Source: Staphylococcus americanisciuri
GTDB taxonomy: Bacteria > Bacillota > Bacilli > Staphylococcales > Staphylococcaceae
DNA length: 64,000 bases
Assembly: GCF_024814435.1 (NCBI RefSeq)
Contig: NZ_JANUXY010000001.1
Location: 186,001-250,000, forward strand
Direction of reading: 5' to 3'
A program made the translations under genes and the position numbers. The notes beneath the pieces are model-generated. The model was not told where the DNA came from and did no database searches. It saw only the letters and a list, made by a program, of their open reading frames with translations. Shown here in pieces: positions 26,882 through 38,087 of the stretch; position 1 is the stretch's first letter, and each line of letters opens with the position of its first letter.

Positions 26882-28192
26882 CTAATTTCGTTTACGTGCG
26901 ATGATATGTACTGGTGTCCCTTCAAAACCGAATGCACTGCGAATTTGATTTTCTAAATAACGTTTATATGAAAAGTGCATCAGTTCAACATCATTGACAA
27001 AAACAACAAAAGTTGGTGGTTCAATGGCAACTTGTGTTGTATAGAAAATATTTAAGCGACGCCCTTTATCTGTAGGCGTTGGATTCATAGATATTGCATC
27101 CGTAATCACTTCATTTAGCGTTGAGCTTTGAACACGTTTTTTATGATTTTCGCTTGCTTCGTTGATAAGTGGGAATAACGTGCGTAATCGCGTGCCTTCT
27201 TTAGCTGATACAAAGGCGATTTGTGCATAATCTAAAAATTGGAAGTTTTGGCGTATATCATCCATAAAGCGTTTCATTGTTTTACTATCTTTTTCAAGTG
27301 TATCCCATTTGTTAACTACAATCACGATGGCTTTACCTTCTTCGTGTGCGTAGCCAGCGACACGCTTATCCTGTTCAATAATACCTTCTTCTGCATCAAG
27401 TACAACGAGCACAACATTGGAACGCTCAATCGCTTTTAATGCGCGTAAGACAGAATATTTTTCAGTTGTTTCGTAAACCTTCCCTTTTTTACGCATCCCT
27501 GCTGTATCAATTAATACATAGTCTTGACCTTCATAACTATACTCTGTATCAATGGCATCTCTTGTTGTACCGGCAATATTAGAAACAATCACACGCTCTT
27601 CTCCTAAAATTGCATTGACAAGACTTGATTTTCCAACATTCGGACGCCCAATCAATGATAGTTTTATGACTGAGTCGTCATATGGGTCTTCTTCTTGGGG
27701 TTTGAAATGTTTAGCAACGGCTTCTAATAAGTCACCTAGACCTAAGCCGTGAGAACCTGATAGTGGATAGGGTTCTCCAAAGCCTAAAGTATAGAAGTCA
27801 TATATATCGTTACGCATGTCAGGATTGTCGACTTTATTGACTGCAAGTACGACAGGCTTTTTAGATTTGTATAACATTTGCGCAACCATCTCATCGCTTT
27901 GTGTGACCCCTTCACGAACATTTGTCATAAAAATAATGACATCGGCTTCTTCTATGGCGATTTCAGCTTGTGCGCGTATTTGTGTTTGGAATGGTGCATC
28001 ACCAATCTCAATACCACCTGTATCAATAATATTGAAATCATGTGTCAACCAATCTCCACTCGCATAGATTCTATCACGTGTAATACCAGGTGTATCTTCA
28101 ACAATTGAGACACGTTCTCCAACAATGCGGTTAAATATAGTTGATTTCCCAACATTTGGACGACCTACTATCGCCACTACTGGTTTTGTCAT
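26882..28192 (-). CDS. der: Ribosome-assembly GTPase Der (EngA)
   Basis: Essential double GTPase acting in 50S subunit maturation. The 436-residue protein has two G domains, each with a P-loop GRPNVGKST (near 10) and GRPNVGKSS (near 183). DTPG/DTAG switch motifs and NKVD/NKWD guanine motifs accompany them. A C-terminal KH-like domain ends [17 protein letters not shown]. It is co-transcribed with gpsA; about 345 bases separate it from rpsA upstream. Confidence 0.97.
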   Translation of the reverse strand: MTKPVVAIVGRPNVGKSTIFNRIVGERVSIVEDTPGITRDRIYASGDWLTHDFNIIDTGGIEIGDAPFQTQIRAQAEIAIEEADVIIFMTNVREGVTQSDEMVAQMLYKSKKPVVLAVNKVDNPDMRNDIYDFYTLGFGEPYPLSGSHGLGLGDLLEAVAKHFKPQEEDPYDDSVIKLSLIGRPNVGKSSLVNAILGEERVIVSNIAGTTRDAIDTEYSYEGQDYVLIDTAGMRKKGKVYETTEKYSVLRALKAIERSNVVLVVLDAEEGIIEQDKRVAGYAHEEGKAIVIVVNKWDTLEKDSKTMKRFMDDIRQNFQFLDYAQIAFVSAKEGTRLRTLFPLINEASENHKKRVQSSTLNEVITDAISMNPTPTDKGRRLNIFYTTQVAIEPPTFVVFVNDVELMHFSYKRYLENQIRSAFGFEGTPVHIIARKRN

Positions 28193-28538
28193 GTATGTTC
28201 TTCCTCTCTACAAATATCTTTATCATTCTAGCATATCAAGTGCGACGTCGGCATCTCATTTGATAAAACTTTCATCGATTGCAGCTCAGTTTATAGAACG
28301 TACCATAAATACCTCAAAGATAGTGATTACCTTTCCGAAAAGTATAGCACCCTATAATTAATCATAATCTACTGCAGTAAACCTAAGAATTATTCATATT
28401 ATACCATGGTCATACAAACTAATGAAAACGATGCTATGTTTCTTGATGACTCGGCACATTTATTCAAGTAGCATTACACAAAATAATAGACTGAAAAGCT
28501 ACGCAATGTAACTTTTCAGTCTGTGTTACGACATTAAA
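28193..28538. other. Gene-free interval between rpsA and der
   Basis: About 345 bases without a supportable reading frame. It holds the rpsA terminator at 28488-28522. Upstream of der a TATACT box on the minus strand near 28350 could be a -10, but its -35 is poor. Nothing else was recognised. Confidence 0.5.
28488..28522 (-). terminator. Terminator of rpsA
   Basis: AGACTGAAAAGTTAC / GTAGCTTTTCAGTCT on the minus strand gives a stem of about 14 bp with a short loop, followed by ATTATTTTG. It lies about 16 bases after the rpsA stop. Confidence 0.85.
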
Positions 28539-29720
28539 TTATAGGTTGAGGTTTTTGAATTTATCCGCAAATACATCGCCTAATGTTGGGTTGTTGCTAT
28601 CATCATCTGTTGACAATGTATATTGCTCAGTTGTTTCAGGAGATGCTTCATTCGTTTCTTCAGCAGGTGCTGCTGCTTTAATTGAAAGTGAGATACGTTC
28701 TTCAGCAGTGTTAATGCTTAAGATTTTCACATCTACTGTTTGACCAGGTTCAAGTACTTCATTTGGTGAACCAATATGTTTGTGACTAATCTCAGAGATG
28801 TGTACAAGACCTTGTAAGCCAGGTCCAATCTCAACGAAAGCACCAAAGCTAGCAAGACGCATCACTTTACCTTCTACAACGTCACCTTCATTGAACTTAG
28901 ATTGAATTGTTTCAAAAGGACTTGGTAAAGTATCTTTAATAGATAAAGAGATACGCTCAGAATCAGCTTCAACAGAGCGAACTTTTACTTTAACAATATC
29001 GCCAATTGTTACTACTTCTTCAGGCGTTGATACGTGTTCGTGAGATAGCTCAGATACATGAACTAAACCGTCAACACCACCAATATCCACAAAAGCACCA
29101 AAATTAGCGAGACGCGCTACTTTACCTTCTAGTACATCGCCTTCTTTAATTGACTTCAAAAGTTCTTCTTTTTTCTTTTCATTTTGTTCAGCTTCGACGG
29201 CTTTGCGACTTAGGATGACACGATTATTCGCAGGATCTAATTCTTCAACTTTAAGCTCAAGGACTTTCCCTTCATAATCAGAGAAATCTTCAATGTAATC
29301 AGTTGAAATAAGGGATGCAGGGATGAAACCACGTTGACCTACATCTACAACTAAGCCACCTTTAACAACTTCAGTGACCTTTGCTTCAATCGTTTCATTG
29401 TTATCAAGCTTCTCTTGCAAGAATTCATACGATTTTTCTTCTTCTAATTGGCGCTTAGATAAAATATAGCTACCTGTTTCATTGTCTTCATCGATTTCAA
29501 TTTTTGTAACGTATGCGCCAATCTCGTCGCCCACTTTGACAACTTCATTCGCATCTTCTACATGGTGTGTTGAGAGTTGACTAATTGGAATAATGCCGTT
29601 ATATTTGGCACCGCTTACATGAACAACGACATGTTTGTCGTTGACTTGTTGTACCTCTCCTGTAACCTTGTCGCCTTCTTTAATGTCTGTAATCATTGAC
29701 TCATTGAATTCTTCTGTCAT
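28539..29720 (-). CDS. rpsA: Ribosomal protein S1 homologue (four S1 domains)
   Basis: The 393-residue protein carries four S1 RNA-binding repeats, each with the G.V..V...G.FVD.G/G..G..H.SELS pattern: VTGEVQQVNDKHVVVHVSG, IEAKVTEVVKGGLVVDVGQRG, LEGKVARLANFGAFVDIGGVDG and VEGKVMRLASFGAFVEIGPGLQG. This is the short Firmicute form, which is shorter than the six-repeat E. coli S1. The second of two adjacent ATGs (29720) sits at the better distance from GGAGG. It follows cmk by about 80 bases, with a possible promoter between them. Confidence 0.94.
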   Translation of the reverse strand: MTEEFNESMITDIKEGDKVTGEVQQVNDKHVVVHVSGAKYNGIIPISQLSTHHVEDANEVVKVGDEIGAYVTKIEIDEDNETGSYILSKRQLEEEKSYEFLQEKLDNNETIEAKVTEVVKGGLVVDVGQRGFIPASLISTDYIEDFSDYEGKVLELKVEELDPANNRVILSRKAVEAEQNEKKKEELLKSIKEGDVLEGKVARLANFGAFVDIGGVDGLVHVSELSHEHVSTPEEVVTIGDIVKVKVRSVEADSERISLSIKDTLPSPFETIQSKFNEGDVVEGKVMRLASFGAFVEIGPGLQGLVHISEISHKHIGSPNEVLEPGQTVDVKILSINTAEERISLSIKAAAPAEETNEASPETTEQYTLSTDDDSNNPTLGDVFADKFKNLNL

Positions 29721-29802
29721 CATAAATGCCTCCTTGTATTACTACATAATAATAACATCTTACAAACTGTGCAAATTGTCAAGAAATTTCCACAGTTGTC
29801 AC

Positions 29803-31510
<1,708 letters not shown>

Positions 31511-31640
31511 ATGATCATTATTAGCTCCCCTAGTATTGTGGTGATAGTGCAAGATTATTGACGCGTGTTTCACTAAAAAATTTATGGGTTGAGATATTAA
31601 ATAGAAATATTCAATTTAAGTTTGAGATTTCATGTAGAAA

Positions 31641-31679
31641 GCAGTAGTTGACTGGCGTGAAAATATGCTTTTACACGCC
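31641..31679 (+). repeat. Dispersed intergenic hairpin repeat, family 1, copy 1
   Basis: GCAGTAGTTGACTGGCGTGA leads into a perfect stem-loop. A related sequence (CAGCAGGTGACTGGCGTGA, then CTTTTA) is present on the minus strand at 46719-46757, so the two intergenic regions share an element. A weaker match (CAGTAGCTGACTG) lies near 25306. Confidence 0.6.
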
Positions 31680-31741
31680 CTATTCAACCTTGATAACGGA
31701 ATTTTTTAGAAAAATGAGATGTCTGCTTCATTCTCAAAAAG

Positions 31742-31788
31742 AAGCTAGAACATATTATTCACTTCAACGGAATAACGTGTTCTAGCTT
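31742..31788. terminator. Convergent terminator of ansA and ypdA
   Basis: AAGCTAGAACA / TGTTCTAGCTT is an 11-bp stem (loop about 25 nt with further pairing AACGTG..) flanked by A and T runs on both sides. Confidence 0.75.
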
Positions 31789-31846
31789 TTCTATCTTTTG
31801 TCATCATTACTCATACAAAATACAACCACTTAAGCGTTGTTTCTGT

Positions 31847-32833
31847 CTATGATTCTAGTGGTGCTTGTTTCTTTGTTAAAATATCTTGGGCAATTGCCAC
31901 ACCATGATATTTACCATTTTCAATAAAAATTGTGTTTGCATCGTTACCAGCTGCAATGACCCCTGCGATATAACAGTTTTCTACGTTTGTTTCATATGTG
32001 TCTTTATTATAGACAGGTGCTGTACCATAACTATTTGTATTAATGTCGATACCGATAGCTGATAAGAAATCATAATCAGGATGGTAACCAATCATCGCAA
32101 ATACAAAATCATTGTCGATAGTTTTTGTCACACCATTTGTTTCAAACGTTACACTGTCTTCTGTAATTTTAGTGACGTGGCTATTAAAGTGCATATCGAT
32201 ATTACCACGTCGTACAAGTGAGTCAAAGTTAGGTAAAATCCATGGTTTCACTGATGGAGAGTATTCTGAACCACGATAGATGACTGTTACATTGGCATTT
32301 GCTTTTTCTAGTTCAATTGCCGCATCAACTGCTGAGTTTTTCCCTCCGATAATAACAACGTTTTGATTGAAATATGGATGTGCTTCTTTGAAATAATGCA
32401 TCACTTTAGGTAAAGTCGCACCTTCTACTTCTAAGGCATTCGGTTGGCCATAGTAGCCAGTAGCAATTGTTAAGAAGCGGCATTGATAGACATCTTTCGT
32501 TGTTGTAATAGTGAAGTGATCATTCATTTTACGTACAGTTAACACTTCTTCAAATGTGTTCACTTTAAGTTGATGATGTTTCACTACTTCGCGGTAATAG
32601 ACAAGCGCTTGATTACGTCGTGGTTTTAGTTCTTCTACAATAAATGGAACATCCCCGATACTTAACTTGTCACTTGAGGAGAAGAATGTTTGATGTGTTG
32701 GATAATGATAAAGCGCTTCAACAACATTCCCTTTTTCGATGATTAATGTGTTGATTCCCTTTTTCTGTTGTTCAATTGCAGCACTTAAACCACAGGGACC
32801 GCCACCAATAATAATACTTTCAATCGTTTTCAT
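31847..32833 (-). CDS. ypdA: Bacillithiol disulfide reductase YpdA (Bdr)
   Basis: Flavoenzyme that reduces oxidised bacillithiol (BSSB) with NADPH, recycling the thiol. The 328-residue protein has the FAD motif IIIGGGPCGLSAAIEQ with the conserved Cys near 14. It also has FFSSSDKLSIGDVPF, the NAD(P) motif VVIIGGKNSAVDAAIEL (about 163-179) and the C-terminal FAD contact CYIAGVIAAGNDANTIFIENG. The dithiol CxxC of thioredoxin reductases is absent, as expected for YpdA. Works with BshA and BrxB, both encoded in this window. Confidence 0.93.
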   Translation of the reverse strand: MKTIESIIIGGGPCGLSAAIEQQKKGINTLIIEKGNVVEALYHYPTHQTFFSSSDKLSIGDVPFIVEELKPRRNQALVYYREVVKHHQLKVNTFEEVLTVRKMNDHFTITTTKDVYQCRFLTIATGYYGQPNALEVEGATLPKVMHYFKEAHPYFNQNVVIIGGKNSAVDAAIELEKANANVTVIYRGSEYSPSVKPWILPNFDSLVRRGNIDMHFNSHVTKITEDSVTFETNGVTKTIDNDFVFAMIGYHPDYDFLSAIGIDINTNSYGTAPVYNKDTYETNVENCYIAGVIAAGNDANTIFIENGKYHGVAIAQDILTKKQAPLES

Positions 32834-33021
32834 CTGTATAACTGAAACTAAAAATATGAACTATTGTGCCATATTATGCTACTTTAGTGTCAGTATTGCC
32901 TCCTATTCCTTACTAGCATGGTATTTACGTTCTATGAGTCCTCAAACATTATAGCAATTTTTAGATACAAACTAAATGAATAAGTTTTGACATTGATAAT
33001 ATTGACGATAAAACGTCAAAA

Positions 33022-33052
33022 AAAGAGAAACGACACATTGCCGTCTCTCTTT
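33022..33052 (-). terminator. Terminator of ebpS
   Basis: AAAGAGAGACGG / CGTTTCTCTTT on the minus strand, followed by a run of T (CTCTTTTTTTGACG), about 20 bases after the ebpS stop. Confidence 0.85.
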
Positions 33053-33070
33053 AATAATTGGATATATATC

Positions 33071-34339
33071 TTATGGAATAATCAATTGTTGACCGTTGCT
33101 AATGTTGTTACCACTAATACCATTAGCTTGTCTGATTTTCTCTACATTTTCAGGTGAGCCACTACCGTAATATTGAATAGCAATACGATATAAGTTTTCG
33201 TTACCAGCGACTGTATGTGATTGGTTACCAGCATTTGGTTGCTGTTGTTGATTTTGAGCTGCATATTGATTGTTAAGATCTTGTTGATTTGCAACATCAT
33301 TTTGAGCTGCTTCTTGTTCAGCCTTCTCTTTCTCAGCTTTTTCCTTCTCGGCTTTTTCTTTTTCGGCTTTCTCTTTAGCAGTCTTTTCTTTTTGCGTCTT
33401 TTCTTTTTGTGCTTTTTCTTTTTCAGCTTTGTCTTTCTCACTTTGTGCTTTTTTATCGCTAGAACTTGTTTGCTGTGTTAATTGTGCATCGTCATTAGAA
33501 GTACCTTGGTCTTGATTGAAGAGATACATACCGCCAAAAATTGCGATTGTTCCTAATAATAAAATGGCAGCAATGATTGGTAAGAAACGTTTTAAAATGC
33601 CACCATCATCAGCACCATTAGAAACAGTTGTACTTGGCTGTTCCACTGTTTTTGCAGTTCCAACACCAGCTGTACCGGCGGCTGTACTTGTTGCCGTTGT
33701 TTTGCTTGTTTCTTCCTTAGCCTGTGTTGCAGTAGTATGATTTGCCGCTTTAGCAGAGCTAGATGCAGCAGTACCTGTCGCAACGCCAGCACCGACCGAT
33801 GCCGCTTTCTTGTTGTTAGAAGTTGCTTGTTTATCAGATTGAGTCTGTGTTGTTTGGGCACTAGCTTCAGATTTCGAATCAGTAGATTGTTTGACCTGTT
33901 GCTGATTCGTTGATTTATCAGAACTTGCTGCTACACCGGCAACACTAGAACTAATTGCTGCCTTACCATCTCTTGAACGATGGTCGTCGGACGGTGTAGC
34001 ATTGCGCTTCGATGTTTTTGGTGTTTGTTTATCTACATCATTAGCGCCTGCTACAGCTGATTGTTGATTAGTATTTTGCTGAGATGGCGTTTCCTTATCA
34101 GCATGGTTTTGTTGAGAAACTTCTTGTTTTGTAGCATTATCGCTAGTACTCTCTTGATTTCGTACACGTTTACGATGACGACGTGCAGTATTACGTGGTG
34201 GAAAATGTTGCGTACTGTCTGTTGATAATGCGTCTGTTTGTTTACTTGATTCTTCTTCAATAGGTGTATGATTTTGTCTAGTTGGATTGATTTCTTGACG
34301 ATTGCGTTCGAATTCATCCTTAAAGTTATCTTTTGACAC
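33071..34339 (-). CDS. ebpS: Elastin-binding protein EbpS, LysM-containing membrane protein
   Basis: Surface-associated membrane protein; the S. aureus homologue binds elastin. The 422-residue protein starts [20 protein letters not shown], then has a long disordered Ser/Thr/Gln-rich region. A single hydrophobic segment [20 protein letters not shown] lies near 248-267. A charged Lys/Glu repeat of the AEKEK type (about 300-345), a Gln/Asn linker and a C-terminal LysM domain ([20 protein letters not shown]...) complete it. The LysM end probably lies outside and binds wall peptidoglycan. The order ypdA-ebpS-recQ matches S. aureus. Ligand specificity here is inferred. Confidence 0.9.
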   Translation of the reverse strand: MSKDNFKDEFERNRQEINPTRQNHTPIEEESSKQTDALSTDSTQHFPPRNTARRHRKRVRNQESTSDNATKQEVSQQNHADKETPSQQNTNQQSAVAGANDVDKQTPKTSKRNATPSDDHRSRDGKAAISSSVAGVAASSDKSTNQQQVKQSTDSKSEASAQTTQTQSDKQATSNNKKAASVGAGVATGTAASSSAKAANHTTATQAKEETSKTTATSTAAGTAGVGTAKTVEQPSTTVSNGADDGGILKRFLPIIAAILLLGTIAIFGGMYLFNQDQGTSNDDAQLTQQTSSSDKKAQSEKDKAEKEKAQKEKTQKEKTAKEKAEKEKAEKEKAEKEKAEQEAAQNDVANQQDLNNQYAAQNQQQQPNAGNQSHTVAGNENLYRIAIQYYGSGSPENVEKIRQANGISGNNISNGQQLIIP

Positions 34340-34496
34340 GATATTCCTTCCTTTCTGTTACGCTATCACATAGAGGATAATATCTGTGTTTATCCCCTAC
34401 TTATTTAACAATATAAGCGTATTGTTATTCAAGCGTCCTATATCACTTAATTAGATTATAGCGTGTTTAAAAATGCAGTGTAAAGCAATCAGTGAT

Positions 34497-35873
34497 TTAT
34501 TCAAATAAACTTTCCAATTTTTCTTTATGTGTGCGTTTTCTTTTGACTTTTTTCTTATTTTTTTCGTGAATCTCATGTTTAATGCCACAAATATCACAAC
34601 AATTTTCTATCGTAATGACGGGTTTATCGAAATAGCGTAATAATTGTTGACGCCTACAATATTGTGTTGAGACATAATTCAACATATGTCGAAAAGCACG
34701 CGTTTTTCGCTCGTAATTTTGTTGAAATATCTGATGTAATGCCTGGATGGTGTATCGTTGTGTCAAAACAGTCAGTATGTCATTTATTTCGCCATCTATC
34801 AGCTGTCCTTGTTGGTATAACGTGATATCTTCATCACGAATACTGTTAGCGATTGCCAATGTTTCAATTAAATATTGATCATCTGTTTGATACAAAGCAA
34901 TTGCTTGGCTTTGTTGCCCATCTCGACCAGCTCGGCCAATTTCTTGCAAATAATTGGAAGGGCTTGTTGACAGATGAAAATGGATAACCGTCCGAATATC
35001 TGGTTTGTTAACGCCCATTCCAAATGCACTGGTGGCAACAATAATACGAATCTCATTGTTTAAAAATTGTTGCTGTACGGTATAGCGCTCTTGATAACTC
35101 AAGTCTCCATGGTAGATACCTGTAAGATGACCTGCTGCGTAGATGTGTTCTGCAATATCTAGGCAAACCTTCTTAGATGACACATAGATGATAGTAGGTC
35201 CAGAGGTATCAATAGTTGTCAACAACCAGGACAATTTTTCTTGATAAGCATCGAAATGTTTGACGGAAAGCGATATATTGGGACGATCCATGGATGACTG
35301 AAAAACTTTAAAAGAATAGTCAGTAACATACTCAATATCTTGTTTTAAGTGCTGAGTGGCTGTTGCGGTGAGTGCGAGTATCGGAATATTAGTATACAAT
35401 TTGAGTAAATCTCCTATAAGTGCATAATGCGGGCGAAAGTCAAAGCCCCATTCCGATAAACAGTGTACTTCATCAAGAACGATTAAACCGAAGTTGATTT
35501 GACTGAAGCGCTCAAGATGATGAACTTGCAGTATAAATTCAGGACTAACAAATATAAAACGCGATGATGTCAGTTGGTTGTATGCTAGCGTGCGTTCGTC
35601 TGAAGACATACCTGAATGAATAGCTGTCACTTGATGTTCACCATTCATCTTCATCTGCATCACTTGATCATCCATTAATGAAATCAAAGGTGAAATGATT
35701 AATGTAGGCTTTTGGTGAATATATGTTGGCAGTTGATAGCATAAACTTTTGCCGCTGCCAGTTGGTAAGATACCTAAAGTATGATGACCTTTCAGAATAC
35801 TTTGTATGATTTCTTCTTGACCTTCTCTAAAATCATCAAAGCCAAAATACTGTTTTAATGCATTTTTAAGCAT
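34497..35873 (-). CDS. recQ: RecQ-family ATP-dependent DNA helicase (short form)
   Basis: 3'-5' DNA helicase of the RecQ family. The 458-residue protein has motif 0 and Walker A (FREGQEEIIQSIL, LPTGSGKSLCYQLPT), the DEVH box VLDEVHCLSEWGFDFR, the motif VI QEIGRAGRDGQQSQAI, and four Cys of the zinc-binding region (CRRQQLL...ENCCDICG). It ends soon after the zinc region in a Lys-rich tail and lacks an HRDC domain, like Bacillus RecS. The ATG at 35873 with AAAGGAGCG upstream overlaps the end of ypbB by eight bases. Confidence 0.92.
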   Translation of the reverse strand: MLKNALKQYFGFDDFREGQEEIIQSILKGHHTLGILPTGSGKSLCYQLPTYIHQKPTLIISPLISLMDDQVMQMKMNGEHQVTAIHSGMSSDERTLAYNQLTSSRFIFVSPEFILQVHHLERFSQINFGLIVLDEVHCLSEWGFDFRPHYALIGDLLKLYTNIPILALTATATQHLKQDIEYVTDYSFKVFQSSMDRPNISLSVKHFDAYQEKLSWLLTTIDTSGPTIIYVSSKKVCLDIAEHIYAAGHLTGIYHGDLSYQERYTVQQQFLNNEIRIIVATSAFGMGVNKPDIRTVIHFHLSTSPSNYLQEIGRAGRDGQQSQAIALYQTDDQYLIETLAIANSIRDEDITLYQQGQLIDGEINDILTVLTQRYTIQALHQIFQQNYERKTRAFRHMLNYVSTQYCRRQQLLRYFDKPVITIENCCDICGIKHEIHEKNKKKVKRKRTHKEKLESLFE

Positions 35874-36813
35874 GTAACGCTCCTTTCGCAATACCTATGA
35901 TTGCAAGTTTTATGTCAAAATAACTTAGATGGTCGAAGTGTGATTTATAAAAGCGTAAACGTTGATGTGGTTGTTGCATATAAAAATAAATAAAATCCGT
36001 CATCTCTTGACTGAAATAATCTGTATAATTTGTTAAGTAATTACGCATAAAGAGTTCAAGTACATGATCTTGTACCGTGTTTTCCATACGTTGAGTCATT
36101 TGTGCAATACGAGAAATATCATGTCCATTAATGAGCAATGTATAGGTACGATTGAGCGTCGGACTTAATGGTATACCTGTTATAAGGTGGTGTAATATCG
36201 GATACGATGTGCTGTCGTTTAGTAACTGATAGATAGTGAACATATCAATATATAAAGATAATGTTAATGCATCATCATCGAAACCAGTGATTTGCCCTAC
36301 TTGGTGCTGTGTATACATTGTTTCATCATAGCCAGTTAAATAGTAGTGAGCTGTACTATTGGTGTGTTTATCATTTAAACATTCAAATAGCAACTTGATT
36401 TCTTCTTTTGCCTCAACGAAAGCTTGTTGTTGCTGTATATGTTGATACAACTGGCGTACTGTACGATGAATGTTAATTTGTGACGTAAGCGGAACGAACT
36501 TAAATTGTTGATGGTGTGCATAGGATAATGTTTGAACCAACAGTTGCAATGCGACAAAAGTTTGTTGTAATATGGGATACGTTACATGCGTAGATGTTGG
36601 TATATTGACATGATTTGAGATGGGTTTATTGACGGTTGCTTCAAACTGTTCATACGAGATGTTTGGTGCACAACCAAATAAACTCAACAATTGTAATGAA
36701 GTAGCATCAAAAAAGGTTTGATGTGTTTTTTTTCCTATGATAATATTATAAATGCTCTTTATATTTTTGTGAGGGATTGCACGTTGGTATACGAAAGTAA
36801 TTATTGATTTCAT
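35866..36813 (-). CDS. ypbB: YpbB-like protein, RecQ-linked
   Basis: A 315-residue cytoplasmic protein that by position and C-terminal features matches the YpbB family always encoded just before the short RecQ helicase in Bacillales. No catalytic motif was found. It contains FDATSLQLLSLFGCAPNISYEQFE near the N terminus and a helix-turn-helix-like C terminus ending RFYKSHFDHLSYFDIKLAIIGIAKGALHA. The ATG at 36813 has GAGG eight bases upstream. The overlap with recQ suggests a joint role, possibly in helicase recruitment (inference). Confidence 0.72.
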   Translation of the reverse strand: MKSIITFVYQRAIPHKNIKSIYNIIIGKKTHQTFFDATSLQLLSLFGCAPNISYEQFEATVNKPISNHVNIPTSTHVTYPILQQTFVALQLLVQTLSYAHHQQFKFVPLTSQINIHRTVRQLYQHIQQQQAFVEAKEEIKLLFECLNDKHTNSTAHYYLTGYDETMYTQHQVGQITGFDDDALTLSLYIDMFTIYQLLNDSTSYPILHHLITGIPLSPTLNRTYTLLINGHDISRIAQMTQRMENTVQDHVLELFMRNYLTNYTDYFSQEMTDFIYFYMQQPHQRLRFYKSHFDHLSYFDIKLAIIGIAKGALHA

Positions 36814-36888
36814 GTTCATTACCTCATTTATAAAACGTATATATTGAAAAAATAAGCTAACCAAACTACAATGAAATTATAATGTTAG

Positions 36889-37167
<279 letters not shown>

Positions 37168-37212
37168 TACTATTCAAGCGTATTGTACCTTATGATACGT
37201 TGAATTTAAATA

Positions 37213-37264
37213 AATAAGCAACTAGAAAGCGGTGCGTAGAGTCATCGCTTTTTAGTTGCTTATT
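37213..37264. terminator. Convergent terminator of fer and ribU
   Basis: AATAAGCAACTAGAAAGCG / CGCTTTTTAGTTGCTTATT is a long near-perfect stem with A/T flanks on both sides. Confidence 0.88.
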
Positions 37265-37283
37265 TTGTCATGTTAAAGTTCTT

Positions 37284-37835
37284 TTATATTTTGAGAACGT
37301 TCTTAAGACGTCGATATAACAAGATAAATAATATAGAAACGACAAGTCCTTTGATAATGTTGAATGGAATAATACCGGCCGTAATAATTACCTTAAGATT
37401 CGTTGCAATATCAGATAAATTCATAATCATGCCATACAATGGGAGTAATACGAAATAGTTCATGATACTAAGAATAAGTGTCATGATAAGCGTTCCCACT
37501 GATAGACCAATTATCATAGAACGTGTTGTTTGTTTGTGACGAAAGATAGTATAAGCTGTAAGTAACAAGCTCGCTCCTGCAATAAAGTTTGCGATGGGTC
37601 CAATAGGATCAGCCAGATAGAAAAAGAAGTTGAGTAAGTTTTTAATCAGTTCCACTAATAATCCGGCAACTGGACCTAAAGTAAATGTTGCAAGTAATGC
37701 AGGAACATCACTGAAATCTAATGTTAAATATGGGGGTAAAAATGGTAATGGGAACTTCAAGAACATTAGTATAAATGAAATCCCACTCAATATCCCAACA
37801 ATAATCAGTTGACGTGTTTGTTTCGTTTGTTGCAT
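37284..37835 (-). CDS. ribU: Riboflavin ECF transporter substrate-binding protein RibU
   Basis: S-component that captures riboflavin for the shared ECF energising module. The 183-residue protein has about six membrane segments and the RibU pattern FLKFPLPFLPPYLTLDFSDVP near 25-45, then LGPVAGLLVELIKNLLNFF. It is preceded by an FMN riboswitch (37903-38087), which confirms the substrate class. SD AGGAGG lies at 37845-37850. The EcfA/T genes are not in the window. Confidence 0.94.
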   Translation of the reverse strand: MQQTKQTRQLIIVGILSGISFILMFLKFPLPFLPPYLTLDFSDVPALLATFTLGPVAGLLVELIKNLLNFFFYLADPIGPIANFIAGASLLLTAYTIFRHKQTTRSMIIGLSVGTLIMTLILSIMNYFVLLPLYGMIMNLSDIATNLKVIITAGIIPFNIIKGLVVSILFILLYRRLKNVLKI

Positions 37836-37874
37836 GTGTTGTTAGCCTCCTATAAAATTCATCTAATCAGAATA

Positions 37875-37905
37875 GGAGGTTTTAGTGCAACCCAAAGAAA
37901 CCTCC
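37875..37905 (-). promoter_or_regulatory. Regulatory hairpin between FMN aptamer and ribU
   Basis: GGAGGTTT / AAACCTCCT on the minus strand forms a stem 3' of the aptamer. There is no U-run after it. It contains CCTCC, which could also pair with the ribU ribosome site AGGAGG, so translational rather than transcriptional control is possible. Confidence 0.5.
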
Positions 37906-38087
37906 ATCTTCTCCCATCCAGACTTTAACTGTCGGCTCTAGAATTTCACTAGATCAGGAGGTTGAGAGACAAGCATACTTTTGATCAGTGATTAAACTGT
38001 TCCTAAAGCATAGAAGCACGATATCTCAACCTCGTCGCAGGCTTTAATTACTGCCGGTAGGGAATTTCACCCAACCCCGAAGATGAA
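37903..38087 (-). promoter_or_regulatory. FMN riboswitch (RFN element)
   Basis: Conserved RFN blocks occur in order on the minus strand: CTTCGGGGTTGGGTGAAATT, CCCTACCGGCAGTAATTAAAG, CCTGCGAC, CTGATCTAGTGAAATTCTAG, GAGCCGACAGTTAAAGTCTG and GATGGGAGAAGATG. It lies in the leader of ribU; binding of FMN is expected to lower riboflavin uptake. Confidence 0.96.

Larger units (their letters stand above)
31511..31846. other. Intergenic interval between ansA and ypdA with repeat hairpins
   Basis: No gene is supportable here. It contains a perfect hairpin GGCGTGAAAA / TTTTACACGCC (31654-31679) inside a dispersed repeat, a second repeat core TTTTTTAGAAAAATGAGAT (31702-31720), and the convergent terminator at 31742-31788. 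Confidence 0.7.

Noticed and set aside
28125-28361. 78-residue plus-strand frame in the rpsA-der gap
   Set aside because: Half of it is antisense to der, there is no ribosome site, and no similarity was recognised.
33300-33440. Possible CRISPR-like or satellite repeat
   Set aside because: The repeated units are in-frame codons for AEKEK-type sequence in ebpS, without unique spacers.
33142-33441. Lys-rich 99-residue open frame inside ebpS
   Set aside because: An artefact of the ebpS Lys/Glu codon repeats read in another frame.
34051-34317. Open frames overlapping the ebpS N-terminal half
   Set aside because: Low-complexity coding sequence keeps alternative frames open; no ribosome sites or family resemblance.
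37903-38087. Possible attachment site or other mobile-element scar next to srrB
   Set aside because: The conserved blocks are fully explained as an FMN riboswitch; no integrase, direct repeats or tRNA end was seen.
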